A stretch of 64,000 bases of DNA. Origin: Anaerolineales bacterium (GTDB lineage: Bacteria; Chloroflexota; Anaerolineae; Anaerolineales; Villigracilaceae). Of this stretch, positions 12,496 through 21,312 are shown one piece after another. Where the stretch lies: the NCBI GenBank assembly GCA_016932715.1, contig JAFGCG010000158.1, positions 1 to 64,000 on the forward strand. Direction: 5' to 3'. The notes below the pieces were generated by a model. That model did no database searches. It was given only the letters and a program-made list of their open reading frames with translations, and was not told where the DNA came from. How positions within the stretch are numbered: position 1 is the stretch's first letter; every line of letters starts with the position of its first letter. The position numbers and the translations under genes are program-made.

Positions 12496-14118
12496 CTATT
12501 CCAAATCGCTTAACACATCTGAAATAGAATCCAATATGTCGCCGGCCAGCACCGATGTGGTTGTGCCCAGATCATCCGCCGCGTAGAGACCTGCCTGGGC
12601 GTGGATCCACGCGCCCGCGACCGCCGCCTCGAACGCCTCGAGCCCCTGGGCGCGCAAGCCAACGATCAGGCCCGCCAGCACGTCACCTGTCCCGGCGCGC
12701 GCCAACGCGGGCGAAGCAACCGGGATGACCGTCAGGCGGCCGTCGGGCGCGGCGATGATAGTAAACGCACCTTTGAGGATCACCACATGCCCCCATTCTT
12801 TTGCATACCTGCCGGCAATCTCCTGCCGGTTTGCCTGGATCTCTTCCTTCGACAGGCCGGTCAGCACGGACATTTCGCCGGGGTGCGGAGTCAGAATGGC
12901 ATGCCCGGGAAGAAGCTTATGCCAATCCGGAATCCTGGCGAGCAGTTTCAATCCATCCGCATCGAAGATCATCGCTGGCAGCTGCGAATTCGTTTCTTCC
13001 TTCTTTTCGCTCTCCGGTTGTACGAAACCGATCCGTGAGGCGGCTCTCTTTGACGAGACTTTGCCTCTCAACAAATTCTCGATGAACTCCTTCGTCGTAT
13101 CTTCCATGCCAAAGCCGGGACCAAGCAACAGGGCGGTGGCGCGCTCGATGTTCTTTGCAAACACCTCCGCGGCATCCCGCGAGATCACACCCATTTCATG
13201 GGGGAGCAGGACCCAGGTCGCTTCCGAGAAACGACCGGAGAGGGCGGCATGTAGCGGCGCAGGGACCGCCAGCGTGACAAGTCCCGCGCCGGCGCGATAC
13301 GCCGCTTCTCCCGCCAGGAGGACGGCTCCCGTGTAATTAACGGAGCCCGCCGCGATCAGCGCGGTCCCGAACGTCCCTTTGTGGGAATCAAGAGCCCGTT
13401 CCGGCAAAAGCGCCGAAACGGAATCCTCATCTGCAACTTCTGTCTTCAAATCCCTGAAGGAAGATAGATCAGCGGGCAAACCGATCTCCACCACTTCCAG
13501 GTCACCGACATACTCGAAGGCCGGCAGTTTCAACAGGCCTTGCTTGACCGCCGCCATCGTGACCGTTAAATCCGCGGCGATGGCTTCCTCCGCGACCTCG
13601 CCGGTATCACAATCCACGCCGGAGGGACAATCCACCGCAATGATGAGCGGACCGCGTAGCGCGTCCAGCCCATCGAGAACATCATTGACTTCCGATAAAA
13701 GCTCGGCAATATCTTTCTTCAACGGCAGCTTGATCCCCGTGCCAAAGATGCCGTCCAGAAAAACGTCGGCGGTCTCGATTGCTTCCGCCAGTTGCTCGAA
13801 GGGGTTTTCCCTGGTGAGGACTTCTCCACCGGCTTCGAGAAAACGTTTGACCAGGTCGTCCTTCTTGCGTTTGACAAGATAGGCGCGCGCCTTCCAGCCT
13901 TCCGCGGCAAGCGCGGACAGCGTCACAAGCGTATCGCCGCCATTGTTCCCGGGACCAACCAGGCCGACAGCTTCTGCTTCCCCATCATCCGCATACAGAC
14001 TGAGAATGATATCTGCGAGTCCCTGGCCTGCATTCTCCATCATCTGGTCATAGGTGAGGCCGCCAGCATCGGCTTCTTTTTCAATTGCCTGCATTTGGGA
14101 TACCGTAACGAGTTTCAT
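12496..14118 (-). CDS. nnr: Bifunctional NAD(P)H-hydrate epimerase / ADP-dependent dehydratase
   Basis: This 540-residue enzyme repairs hydrated NADH and NADPH. The N-terminal YjeF_N (NnrE) domain, about residues 1-215, contains MMENAGQGLA and GPGNNGGDTLV. The C-terminal ribokinase-like NnrD domain, about 225-535, contains HKGTFGTALIAAGS, ILTPHPGEMSVL and the catalytic ARAGTGDVLAGLI. A hydrophilic insertion at about 350-380 (KVSSKRAAS...EKKEETNSQ) interrupts NnrD and looks like a lineage-specific loop. It stands alone on the minus strand between convergent and divergent neighbours. Confidence 0.95.
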   Translation of the reverse strand: MKLVTVSQMQAIEKEADAGGLTYDQMMENAGQGLADIILSLYADDGEAEAVGLVGPGNNGGDTLVTLSALAAEGWKARAYLVKRKKDDLVKRFLEAGGEVLTRENPFEQLAEAIETADVFLDGIFGTGIKLPLKKDIAELLSEVNDVLDGLDALRGPLIIAVDCPSGVDCDTGEVAEEAIAADLTVTMAAVKQGLLKLPAFEYVGDLEVVEIGLPADLSSFRDLKTEVADEDSVSALLPERALDSHKGTFGTALIAAGSVNYTGAVLLAGEAAYRAGAGLVTLAVPAPLHAALSGRFSEATWVLLPHEMGVISRDAAEVFAKNIERATALLLGPGFGMEDTTKEFIENLLRGKVSSKRAASRIGFVQPESEKKEETNSQLPAMIFDADGLKLLARIPDWHKLLPGHAILTPHPGEMSVLTGLSKEEIQANRQEIAGRYAKEWGHVVILKGAFTIIAAPDGRLTVIPVASPALARAGTGDVLAGLIVGLRAQGLEAFEAAVAGAWIHAQAGLYAADDLGTTTSVLAGDILDSISDVLSDLE

Positions 14119-14310
14119 TTATATTCTCTCCTGTGCTGTCAGGATTCTACTGCAAATGAAGTCCAAAAAATGGGTTCACAGAAAGTCCTCTAACAAAAAT
14201 CAAACGGCGGATCGGCCCCACGATCAGCGCGTACGCTCCCCAAAAAGGGACTAATTTTGGATGAGCTTTTTCTGTATAATGCTGGGTAATACCCTACAAG
14301 GAAACTTTAG

Positions 14311-14763
14311 ATGATCAGAATAATAAGAACCGACTCAGATAATCAGGATTTTATTCAACTCGTAAAACACCTTGACGCCGACCTGGCAGAAAGAGACAGG
14401 AAAGACCATTCCTTTTACGCGCAATTCAATAAAATCGACAAAATCAAATATGTGGTCCTTGCATATGAAAATGATAAACCCGTCGGCTGCGGGGCAATCA
14501 AAGAATACGCCTCGGACACGATGGAAATCAAAAGGATGTACACAGCGCCGAAAAGCAGAGGTAAAGGTATTGCCAGCCGGGTTTTACACGAACTGGAAGT
14601 GTGGACATCTGAATTGTCCTATAAAAAATGCATCCTGGAAACGGGAAAAAAGCAGCCGAAAGCAATAGGACTTTACAAAAAGAACGGATACAAAATTATT
14701 CCAAACTACGGACAATATGCCGAAATCGACAACAGTCTATGTTTCGAAAAACACATCGGCTAA
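14311..14763 (+). CDS. GNAT family N-acetyltransferase
   Basis: A complete 150-residue GNAT acetyltransferase, using acetyl-CoA to modify an unidentified amine. The acetyl-CoA-binding motif A is MYTAPKSRGKGIASRVLHEL (about 77-96), followed by CILETGKKQPKAIGLYKKNGY, the typical motif-B end. A TATAAT box at 14275-14280 lies 30 bp upstream, but I see no good -35. The gene is markedly richer in A+T and AAA/ATA-type codons than its neighbours, which suggests recent transfer. It heads the group with the RidA and PhzF genes. Confidence 0.88.
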   Translation: MIRIIRTDSDNQDFIQLVKHLDADLAERDRKDHSFYAQFNKIDKIKYVVLAYENDKPVGCGAIKEYASDTMEIKRMYTAPKSRGKGIASRVLHELEVWTSELSYKKCILETGKKQPKAIGLYKKNGYKIIPNYGQYAEIDNSLCFEKHIG

Positions 14764-14794
14764 TGGTGCAAATGCATAACTTTGGAGGGTTGCT

Positions 14795-15190
14795 GTGACA
14801 AATGCGGTAGAGACTTCCACACCGGCGAATACGCCAACGCCGATCGGACCCTACAACCACATCGCAAGGGTCGACAAGTTCATCAGCATCGGAGGCACTG
14901 CCGGCGTCGACCCGGCGACCGGCCAACTTGCCGGACCGGACGTATATTCACAGGCAAAGCAGATTCTCGAGTCATTTCGGGTGATGCTGGAATCGGTCGA
15001 TTCCGATCTAAATCACGTCTTGCATGTAAATGTCTTTTTGAAGGATATGCGGGACTTCGAGGAAATGAACCGCGCTTACGTTGACATGATAGGCAACCAC
15101 CGCCCCGCGCGTACCGTGATCGGAGTGGCGGAGCTTCCAAAGCCCGGTGTTCTGCTCACCATGAATCTGACTGCGGTTACAAAAGAATGA
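14795..15190 (+). CDS. RidA family reactive-intermediate deaminase
   Basis: A 131-residue YjgF/YER057c/UK114 protein. Members hydrolyse reactive enamines and imines released by PLP enzymes. Family features are TPIGPYNHIARVDKFISIGG near the start, NVFLKDMRDFEEMN, and the C-terminal HRPARTVIGVAELPKPG that carries the substrate-binding arginine. Translation starts at GTG 14795, with GGAGGG about 8 bases upstream. The gene lies 31 bp after the GNAT gene and 41 bp before the PhzF gene, so the three may be co-transcribed. Confidence 0.9.
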   Translation: MTNAVETSTPANTPTPIGPYNHIARVDKFISIGGTAGVDPATGQLAGPDVYSQAKQILESFRVMLESVDSDLNHVLHVNVFLKDMRDFEEMNRAYVDMIGNHRPARTVIGVAELPKPGVLLTMNLTAVTKE

Positions 15191-15231
15191 TATAAGTCTG
15201 CAGGAAAGATTCAAGGACATCGAGGCCAGCT

Positions 15232-16128
15232 ATGAAAAAACTAAAGTTTAAGAAAATTGACGCGTTCGCTTCCGGAAATTCGTCCGGGAATCCGGCAGCA
15301 GTTGTCTACCTCAACAGGCTGGATGAGCTATCTGAGGAGGAAAAGCTGCGGATCGCCAAAGAGTTGAAGGGGTTCGTGAGCGAAGTTGGGTATGCCGCTC
15401 CGGGAACGGAGACAGATTACGAATTATGCTACTTCTCTTCCGAGAGGGAGGTAGCTTTCTGCGGGCATGCAACCATCGCCATCCTGAATGATCTTGTGGC
15501 AAATAACAAAGCGCTGCACTCAAAAAGGACATTGTCCATCGCCACGCGGACCGCCCGCCTACAAGTCGAGAACCGTTACCGGGACGAGAAGAGCGTTTAC
15601 ATTTCGGCGCCGCCCCCCGGGTTTTCCACCAAAGAGGTTGGCACGGCGGAGATTGCGGCCGCACTCAACAGTCGCCTCGCCGACCTGGACGAATCTCGCC
15701 CGGTTCAGATCATTAACGCCGGCCTGGAGACGTTGATCGTCTCGATGGCGGGGCTGGGATCCATTCTCAAAGTCACTCCGGAGCTTGAGGTGCTGAAAGA
15801 ATTCTGCTTGCAGATCGGGGCAGACATTGTCCTGCTCTATTCCTCGGAAGTTGCATCGCAGGGCAGCCGGTACCGCACCCGTGTCTTTGCACCCACATTT
15901 GGATACCTGGAGGATCCTGCAACAGGCTCCGGAAACTCCGCTTTTGGTTACTACCTTCTGGCGCAAGGCATGTGGCAAGGGGAGCAGATAAAACTGGAGC
16001 AAAATGGATTCCGCCATGCGCCAAACTTTGTCCAGCTTTTTGCCCAAAGAACGGACACAGACGAGGTTCGGGTGTGGTTTGGGGGAGGCGCGGTTGTGAA
16101 GATCGAGGGGCAATATAATCTGGAATAG
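15232..16128 (+). CDS. PhzF family isomerase/epimerase-like protein
   Basis: This 298-residue PhzF-fold protein belongs to a family named for the phenazine enzyme that isomerises trans-2,3-dihydro-3-hydroxyanthranilate. Most members are of unknown substrate. Visible motifs are DAFASGNSSGNPAAVV at the N-terminus, GFVSEVGY with the conserved Glu, REVAFCGHATIA (about 80-91), and EDPATGSGNSAFGYYLL in the second half. No other phenazine genes are present, so phenazine synthesis is not implied. A role in modifying a small amine or acid with its GNAT and RidA neighbours is speculation. Confidence 0.88.
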   Translation: MKKLKFKKIDAFASGNSSGNPAAVVYLNRLDELSEEEKLRIAKELKGFVSEVGYAAPGTETDYELCYFSSEREVAFCGHATIAILNDLVANNKALHSKRTLSIATRTARLQVENRYRDEKSVYISAPPPGFSTKEVGTAEIAAALNSRLADLDESRPVQIINAGLETLIVSMAGLGSILKVTPELEVLKEFCLQIGADIVLLYSSEVASQGSRYRTRVFAPTFGYLEDPATGSGNSAFGYYLLAQGMWQGEQIKLEQNGFRHAPNFVQLFAQRTDTDEVRVWFGGGAVVKIEGQYNLE

Positions 16129-16185
16129 GAATTCAAGGCAGGAACGCAAAGCTTCAGTTTGCCGCGTCGCGGATGAACTGTGCTG

Positions 16186-18003
16186 CTAGCCCCATAAATC
16201 CTTTGCGATATCATCCAGCCCCAGTTGCAGCAACTTTTCGCGCGTCGGTTTGCCCGTCTCCTTATCCCAGCCGCGCGCCGCATAGTATGCAGACAACATC
16301 CCCTGAATATCCGGGATGAAGCCCGCCGAGCCGCCATCGGAGAAAGGTTCGAGCAGCGCCCTGGGCAGCTTGTCGTTTGCGCGTGTCAGGCCCATGCGAT
16401 GATTGATGGCGCGCTTGAGATTCCAGCCGCGCTCACCACATCTCAGCATATCTTCGATGGTCCAGTCCAAACCGCAGGCCGCATTGATCAGTTTGACCTG
16501 CAGTTCCGGTTCCGTATTCGCAAAGATACACATCACAATCGAGTTAAAGACCGTCCGCCAGTCCTGATGGCGCGCAACATTGGCAGCCTTCTCCGCCTGC
16601 GCGTGGCGCTCGAAGAAGGTAATGCCAAGAGTATCGTTCGTGTGGCCCCAATCCACGAAGAAATAATCCGACTGGTTGTGGCACGCGCCGCGCGGGCTGG
16701 TGGCATACGACAACGCCATGCCCGAAACGCCGCGCGGGTCATGGTACGCCACCTCGAGGCCGTTGACCTGCACCGCTTCCTCCTCCGCATCGAAGTGCGC
16801 GCCGAAGCAACGTGAGCCCTGCGCCAGAAGGTCGCCAATCCCCTCGCGGCGGCCGATCCGATGGACAAGCTGCTTGATCACCTCCACATCGCCCCACCCT
16901 AAAACAAGACCATCACTATCTTTGGTGGAGATAGTTCCCTTCTCAAACAAGTGGAAGGCAAGACCAATCGTATTCGCGCAGCTGATCGTGTCCATGCCGT
17001 AGCGATCGCAGAGTTCTCCAAGATCCACAATCGACTCAAGATCATCGTTCAACAGATTCGGGCCAAAACCGACGATCGTCTCATATTCCGGTCCCTTGCG
17101 CCTGGCCTGCTCTCCAATCTTCACGACGCGCCCACAGGCGATCACACAGCCCTGGCACGCGCTCCGGCCGACGAGAATCGTCTCGGTCATCTTTGCGCCT
17201 GAAACATTATCCACATTTTCGAACGAAGCGCGCCTGTAGTACTTGACCGGCATTGCGCCCATGTATTCCGAATAATTTGCTGCGCTTGCGGTGCCGAGTT
17301 CGCGCAACACGGTTGCTTCCATATCCTGTTTCAGGGCGCGATTCGCTTCAGACCGCAAGGGCGCGTACGTCGCGAGGTCGAACACGGGAATGGGATTCGT
17401 GCCGCGCACCGCGATCGCCTTGAGATTCTTGGCGCCCATCACCGCGCCCAGGCCTGTCCGCCCCGCCATCCGGCCATGGTCGCACAGGATGGAGGCGAAC
17501 CGGACCTGCTTCTCGCCCGCGGGTCCAATCACGCAGACCCGCGCGGACTTTTCGCCGACCTCTTCCTTGACTTTGTCCTGCGTAGTGTAGGTATCCTGCC
17601 CCCATAGATGCGCGGCATCCCGGACCTCGAGCCTGTTTCCGTTTAACCAAAGGTAGACCGGACCTTCAGCTTTCCCCGTGATCCACAAGCCATCGTAACC
17701 AGCCGCGCGCAGCTCAGGTCCCCAGAACCCACCGATATTGGACTCGGCCCAGAGGCCGGTGGCAGCTCCCTTTCCGCAGACGACGAAGCGGCCCGTGGTC
17801 GGACCGGATGTGCCCGTCAGGGGACCGGTCATGAAGAGCAGAGGCGCTTCCGGCGAGAGCGGATCCAATTCGCGCCTCAGGGATGAATACAAAATCCGGG
17901 CAGCCAGTGAGGCGCCGCCCAGAAAATCTCTCTCCCAGTCTTTAGGGATCTGATATTCTTCGGTCTTGCCGGTCGTAAGGTCTATTTTGAGGATAGGTTG
18001 CAT
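16186..18003 (-). CDS. Aldehyde ferredoxin oxidoreductase family (tungsten/molybdenum bis-pterin enzyme)
   Basis: This 605-residue AOR-family protein would oxidise an aldehyde, or reduce an acid, with ferredoxin. The N-terminal pterin-binding domain has FLGGASLAARILY, TGPLTGTSGPTTGRF and AESNIGGFWGPELRAAGYDG. The [4Fe-4S] ligands are C283, C286 and C290 in ACQGCVIACG and probably C510 in AACGLDW. The length matches hyperthermophile AOR (about 605). The substrate cannot be read from sequence. It lies 24 bp downstream of an SCP2-domain gene on the same strand, a pairing that suggests a hydrophobic or acyl substrate (inference). Confidence 0.9.
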   Translation of the reverse strand: MQPILKIDLTTGKTEEYQIPKDWERDFLGGASLAARILYSSLRRELDPLSPEAPLLFMTGPLTGTSGPTTGRFVVCGKGAATGLWAESNIGGFWGPELRAAGYDGLWITGKAEGPVYLWLNGNRLEVRDAAHLWGQDTYTTQDKVKEEVGEKSARVCVIGPAGEKQVRFASILCDHGRMAGRTGLGAVMGAKNLKAIAVRGTNPIPVFDLATYAPLRSEANRALKQDMEATVLRELGTASAANYSEYMGAMPVKYYRRASFENVDNVSGAKMTETILVGRSACQGCVIACGRVVKIGEQARRKGPEYETIVGFGPNLLNDDLESIVDLGELCDRYGMDTISCANTIGLAFHLFEKGTISTKDSDGLVLGWGDVEVIKQLVHRIGRREGIGDLLAQGSRCFGAHFDAEEEAVQVNGLEVAYHDPRGVSGMALSYATSPRGACHNQSDYFFVDWGHTNDTLGITFFERHAQAEKAANVARHQDWRTVFNSIVMCIFANTEPELQVKLINAACGLDWTIEDMLRCGERGWNLKRAINHRMGLTRANDKLPRALLEPFSDGGSAGFIPDIQGMLSAYYAARGWDKETGKPTREKLLQLGLDDIAKDLWG

Positions 18004-18027
18004 GAAGGTATCAGGTGCCAGGTCCGG

Positions 18028-18438
18028 CTACAAAGTCTCCGTCGTCACTTCCCGTGCCACGCGGACAAAATCCAAAACCGTTGGAACATTGCGCATCATA
18101 TAGCCCATACTGCCCTTCACCTTCAGCCTGGAGGTCATCATGGCGGTCATCGGGTTGAGGGTTCCCGTCAAAATGGCGGTAATGTCTTTGTAGGAAGCGG
18201 TCAATGTAAATGCCGGGTTTGGGTATGACTCAGGCGCCGGCTCATATTCAATTTTGCGGCAGCTGCCATGCCAAAGATCGATATAAAACGTGAGGCGCTC
18301 CTGCAGATTGCCTCCGGGTTCGACGAAAAACAGCAGATCCCCTTCCCAGTTTTTTGCGATCTGGTGATAGCGGTCATCCGAATTAAGTTTCTTCTCCAGA
18401 CCCTGGAGCCATTCTTCACTTGGGAAAATCGCAGCCAT
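18028..18438 (-). CDS. SCP2 sterol-carrier domain protein
   Basis: A 136-residue stand-alone SCP2 domain. Such proteins bind lipids or acyl chains in a hydrophobic tunnel. Visible features are GDLLFFVEPGGNLQERLTFYIDLWHG, PNPAFTLTASYKDITAILTG and the glycine-containing KVKGSMGYMMRNVPTVLDF at the end. It is the first gene of a two-gene minus-strand operon with the AOR-family oxidoreductase, so it may present or hold that enzyme's substrate. An inverted repeat at 18473-18490 lies upstream. Confidence 0.82.
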   Translation of the reverse strand: MAAIFPSEEWLQGLEKKLNSDDRYHQIAKNWEGDLLFFVEPGGNLQERLTFYIDLWHGSCRKIEYEPAPESYPNPAFTLTASYKDITAILTGTLNPMTAMMTSRLKVKGSMGYMMRNVPTVLDFVRVAREVTTETL

Positions 18439-18472
18439 GTAAATGCCTCTTGAAGGTGGGATAGGTTTATTT

Positions 18473-18490
18473 TACCATTCCAAAATGGTA
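18473..18490. promoter_or_regulatory. Inverted repeat upstream of the SCP2/AOR operon
   Basis: TACCATT and AATGGTA are separated by 4 bp. The right part, TCCAAAATGGT (18479-18489), recurs exactly at 18589-18599, between the -35 and -10 boxes of the divergent ABC promoter. A shared operator is plausible. Confidence 0.45.
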
Positions 18491-18577
18491 TAACCATTAA
18501 GCTAATCGACCGTTCTCCGCTCACGCCGGATCCCTGAGCCGCAATCGATCTGGCCGCCAATGAATTTTCCAATTCTC

Positions 18578-18606
18578 TTGCGCAATTATCCAAAATGGTC
18601 TATGCT
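18578..18606 (+). promoter_or_regulatory. Candidate promoter of the amino-acid ABC operon
   Basis: TTGCGC (18578-18583), a 17-bp spacer and TATGCT (18601-18606) lie about 108 bp before the ATG at 18715. Each hexamer matches the consensus at four of six positions. The spacer contains the TCCAAAATGGT motif. Confidence 0.45.
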
Positions 18607-18714
18607 TAATGCGTATGCTTTTGTGAGAGGAGGTGGCCCTGACGCCGATACTTCGCCCTGTACATGCCTGCAAGACAAAACTACTTTCACACAAGAATTT
18701 GGAGGAGATTTCTA

Positions 18715-19620
18715 ATGAAGAAGCTCTATAAAGTAATGGTCGTAGCCATCCTGGCTTCCCTGGTCCTGACCGCCTGTGGAGGAGGTGGTGCGAAGGCCGA
18801 TAACCTGCTGGACGACATCAAGCAGCGTGGTTACATTCTGGTCTCGACCGATCCCAATTATGAACCTCAGTCGTTCCTCGACACGGAAGGCAAGCGTCCC
18901 TCAGATACGAAGTGCCCGTCCGATGCCCTGACTACCGCCGAAATGCAGGGCTTCGATGTGGACGTGGCAAAAGCGATCGGTGACGCCCTGGGTGTTGAAA
19001 CCTGTTTCGCCACCCCGGCCTGGGATGCGATCACGGCCGGCAACTGGGCAGACAAATGGGATCTCAGCGTTGGCTCCATGACCATTACCACTGCCCGCCA
19101 GAAGATCCTTGATTTCAGTGTTCCGTATTACTATACCCCTGCGGTCATAGCGGTACGCGCTGACTCAGGCATTACCGACCTGGCTGGCTTGGAAGGCCAG
19201 GCACTCTGTGTTGGCGCTGCCACAACCTACGATCAGTGGCTGAACAAGGATATGGAAGGGCTGGGCTTGCCCGAGTCGTCCATCTATGCCCAGCCGCCTG
19301 CCGATATCACAGTCGTGCCACTGGAAACAGACCAGGAATGCGCTCAAGCCATTGCCGCGGGCCGTGAGGATTTCGTTGGCTATGTCACTTCAGGAACCGT
19401 TGTGGATGCCAACATTGCTGCGGGCTTCCCGGTTGTGAAACTTGGCTCGGCAGTTTATTCGGAAGACCTGGCGGCAGCATTTGATAAATCATCCAGCCTG
19501 CCCACCGACACACTGCGTGCCGAGGTGGATAAACTCTTCAATGCCATGCACGCCGATGGCCGCCTGTCCGAGATATCCAATAAATGGTTCGATGCCGATT
19601 TGACCCAAGCTCCAAAATAA
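18715..19620 (+). CDS. Amino-acid ABC transporter substrate-binding lipoprotein
   Basis: A 301-residue family 3 solute-binding protein. The lipoprotein signal MKKLYKVMVVAILASLVLTAC has its lipobox cysteine at residue 21, so the protein should be lipid-anchored outside the cytoplasmic membrane. Binding-protein motifs include GYILVSTDPNYEPQSF, EMQGFDVDVAKAIGDALG and a C-terminal ISNKWFDADL. I chose ATG 18715 because GGAGGAG precedes it and the signal peptide begins there; the upstream ATG at 18664 would add an implausible 17 residues. The downstream DDAH-like gene points to arginine or methylarginine as ligand (inference). Confidence 0.92.
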   Translation: MKKLYKVMVVAILASLVLTACGGGGAKADNLLDDIKQRGYILVSTDPNYEPQSFLDTEGKRPSDTKCPSDALTTAEMQGFDVDVAKAIGDALGVETCFATPAWDAITAGNWADKWDLSVGSMTITTARQKILDFSVPYYYTPAVIAVRADSGITDLAGLEGQALCVGAATTYDQWLNKDMEGLGLPESSIYAQPPADITVVPLETDQECAQAIAAGREDFVGYVTSGTVVDANIAAGFPVVKLGSAVYSEDLAAAFDKSSSLPTDTLRAEVDKLFNAMHADGRLSEISNKWFDADLTQAPK

Positions 19621-19637
19621 GGCTGTTTTGAATATTA

Positions 19638-19670
19638 GCATGGAAGCGGAAAATCCGCTTCCATGCTTTT
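19638..19670 (+). terminator. Intergenic attenuator/terminator hairpin after the binding-protein gene
   Basis: A perfect 13-bp stem GCATGGAAGCGGA / TCCGCTTCCATGC with an AAA loop is followed by TTTT. It sits between the binding-protein gene and the permease gene. Partial termination there would give more binding protein than membrane components. Confidence 0.75.
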
Positions 19671-19700
19671 CCATATCGTTCAGAGAGAGCAGGCTGCATA

Positions 19701-20543
19701 ATGGCTGAATCAACAATCGGACGAGACACGGCTGAGCAATTAGCAAAAGGCAATTTACTCTATGAGGCGCAACAGCGTCAAATTCGCCATTTCCGCGCGA
19801 ATGTTGCCATTTCCTGGGTAATACTCTTCGTTCTCCTTATTTACATGTTCAGTGGGCAGAGTTTTCTCGGGATCAAAACCGTCAAACTGGATACAGATTT
19901 CGTTTTGAATAATCTTGCTTTTATAGCAAGGGGCATCAATGAGACCCTGCTTGTTTCGATTCTCTCCATTTTGCTGGCAATGGTACTTGCTTTGCTGGCA
20001 GCGCTGGGGCGGTTATCTACAATCCCACCGATCTATGCTTTGAGCACATTCTATGTTTCGTTGATCCGTGGGACCCCGTTGTATCTTCAGATCTTTTTCT
20101 TCTTCCTGGCACTTCCCCAGATGGGGATCATCCTTTCCGGTCTCTCGGCCGGTGTGCTGGCACTTGGGCTCAACTATGGCGCGTACATGAGTGAAATCTT
20201 CCGCGCCGGGCTGGCATCTGTGGGCCGGGGCCAGCGCGAGGCCGCCATCGCCATTGGCATGACCCCGCGCCAAACCATGCAGAGGATTGTCCTGCCGCAG
20301 GCACTGCGCTTTGCCATCCCACCCATTGGCAACGATTTCATCGCCATGACCAAGGATTCTGCGCTGATCGCCGGAACCGGTTTTGTCCACGAGATCATGT
20401 GGCGCGCCACCAGAGTCGGGCGCGCCCAGTTTCACAGCCTGGAAGCGTTGATCATGGCGGCAATCTTTTACTGGATGATAACGCTGATCCTCTCCTACAT
20501 TCAGAGCATCATCGAGGCACGCCTCTCCAGAGGAGAGCGCTAA
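19701..20543 (+). CDS. Amino-acid ABC transporter permease (HisM/GlnP type)
   Basis: A 280-residue polar-amino-acid permease. After a cytoplasmic stretch come a first helix (about 33-50, [17 protein letters not shown]) and the conserved core with [23 protein letters not shown] and [19 protein letters not shown]. The ATPase-coupling EAA loop is [23 protein letters not shown] followed by [18 protein letters not shown]. It forms the membrane channel with the ATPase encoded 1 bp downstream. Confidence 0.93.
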   Translation: MAESTIGRDTAEQLAKGNLLYEAQQRQIRHFRANVAISWVILFVLLIYMFSGQSFLGIKTVKLDTDFVLNNLAFIARGINETLLVSILSILLAMVLALLAALGRLSTIPPIYALSTFYVSLIRGTPLYLQIFFFFLALPQMGIILSGLSAGVLALGLNYGAYMSEIFRAGLASVGRGQREAAIAIGMTPRQTMQRIVLPQALRFAIPPIGNDFIAMTKDSALIAGTGFVHEIMWRATRVGRAQFHSLEALIMAAIFYWMITLILSYIQSIIEARLSRGER

Positions 20544-20544
20544 A

Positions 20545-21306
20545 ATGGAACCCATCGTACGAATATCCGATCTCGATAAGTATTTTGGGCAGCTGCATGT
20601 CCTGAAGCAAATCTCGCTGGAAGTAGCGCCGCGTGAAGTGATTTGCATCATCGGCCGCAGCGGCTCCGGCAAGAGCACCCTGCTCCGCTGCATCAACTTT
20701 CTCGAAGAGCCTTCGTACGGCACCATCGAAGTGGATGGTCTAAAGGTGGCGGCAGGTGGCCGGGGCAAGGAACATCGCCAGCTCGTTCACGAGGTGCGTT
20801 TGAAAACCGGCATGGTCTTTCAGGAGTTCAACCTCTTCCCGCATATGAACGTATTGGAAAACGTGCTCGAGGGTCCCGTCACCGTCAAAGGCATGGAACG
20901 CACCAGGGCGATTGCGCTGGCTGAGCAAAACCTTGACAGCGTTGGCTTGTTATTCAAGAAGGATGAATATCCAAATCGCCTGTCGGGCGGGCAGAAACAA
21001 CGTGTCGCCATCGCACGTGCCCTCACGATGGAACCAAAAGTGATGCTCTTCGATGAACCCACGTCAGCACTCGACCCGGAACTGATCGGCGAAGTGCTGA
21101 ACGTCATGAAGAAGGTCGCCAAGGATGGGATGACCATGCTCGTCGTGACACATGAGATGGGCTTTGCCCGTGAGGTGGCGGACCGTGTGCTGGTCATGGC
21201 AGATGGGGAGATCATTGAAGATGCGAAACCAGATGACCTGTTCAACAATCCCAGGGATCCGCGCACACAAGCATTGATCGATCGCTATCGCACCGGCAGC
21301 GGTTAG
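20545..21306 (+). CDS. Amino-acid ABC transporter ATP-binding protein (GlnQ type)
   Basis: A 253-residue nucleotide-binding subunit. Walker A is GRSGSGKST (about 37-45), the Q-loop is [12 protein letters not shown], the signature is [15 protein letters not shown], and Walker B is [14 protein letters not shown]; the H-loop follows in [12 protein letters not shown]. An insertion after Walker A ([20 protein letters not shown]) is typical of polar-amino-acid systems. It lies between the permease gene and the DDAH-like gene with 1-bp and 6-bp gaps, so all four genes form one operon. Confidence 0.95.
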   Translation: MEPIVRISDLDKYFGQLHVLKQISLEVAPREVICIIGRSGSGKSTLLRCINFLEEPSYGTIEVDGLKVAAGGRGKEHRQLVHEVRLKTGMVFQEFNLFPHMNVLENVLEGPVTVKGMERTRAIALAEQNLDSVGLLFKKDEYPNRLSGGQKQRVAIARALTMEPKVMLFDEPTSALDPELIGEVLNVMKKVAKDGMTMLVVTHEMGFAREVADRVLVMADGEIIEDAKPDDLFNNPRDPRTQALIDRYRTGSG

Positions 21307-21312
21307 AGGCAG

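Noticed and set aside
15232-16128. Phenazine biosynthesis cluster
   Set aside because: Only a PhzF-fold protein is present. PhzF homologues are common outside phenazine pathways and no other phz genes are nearby.
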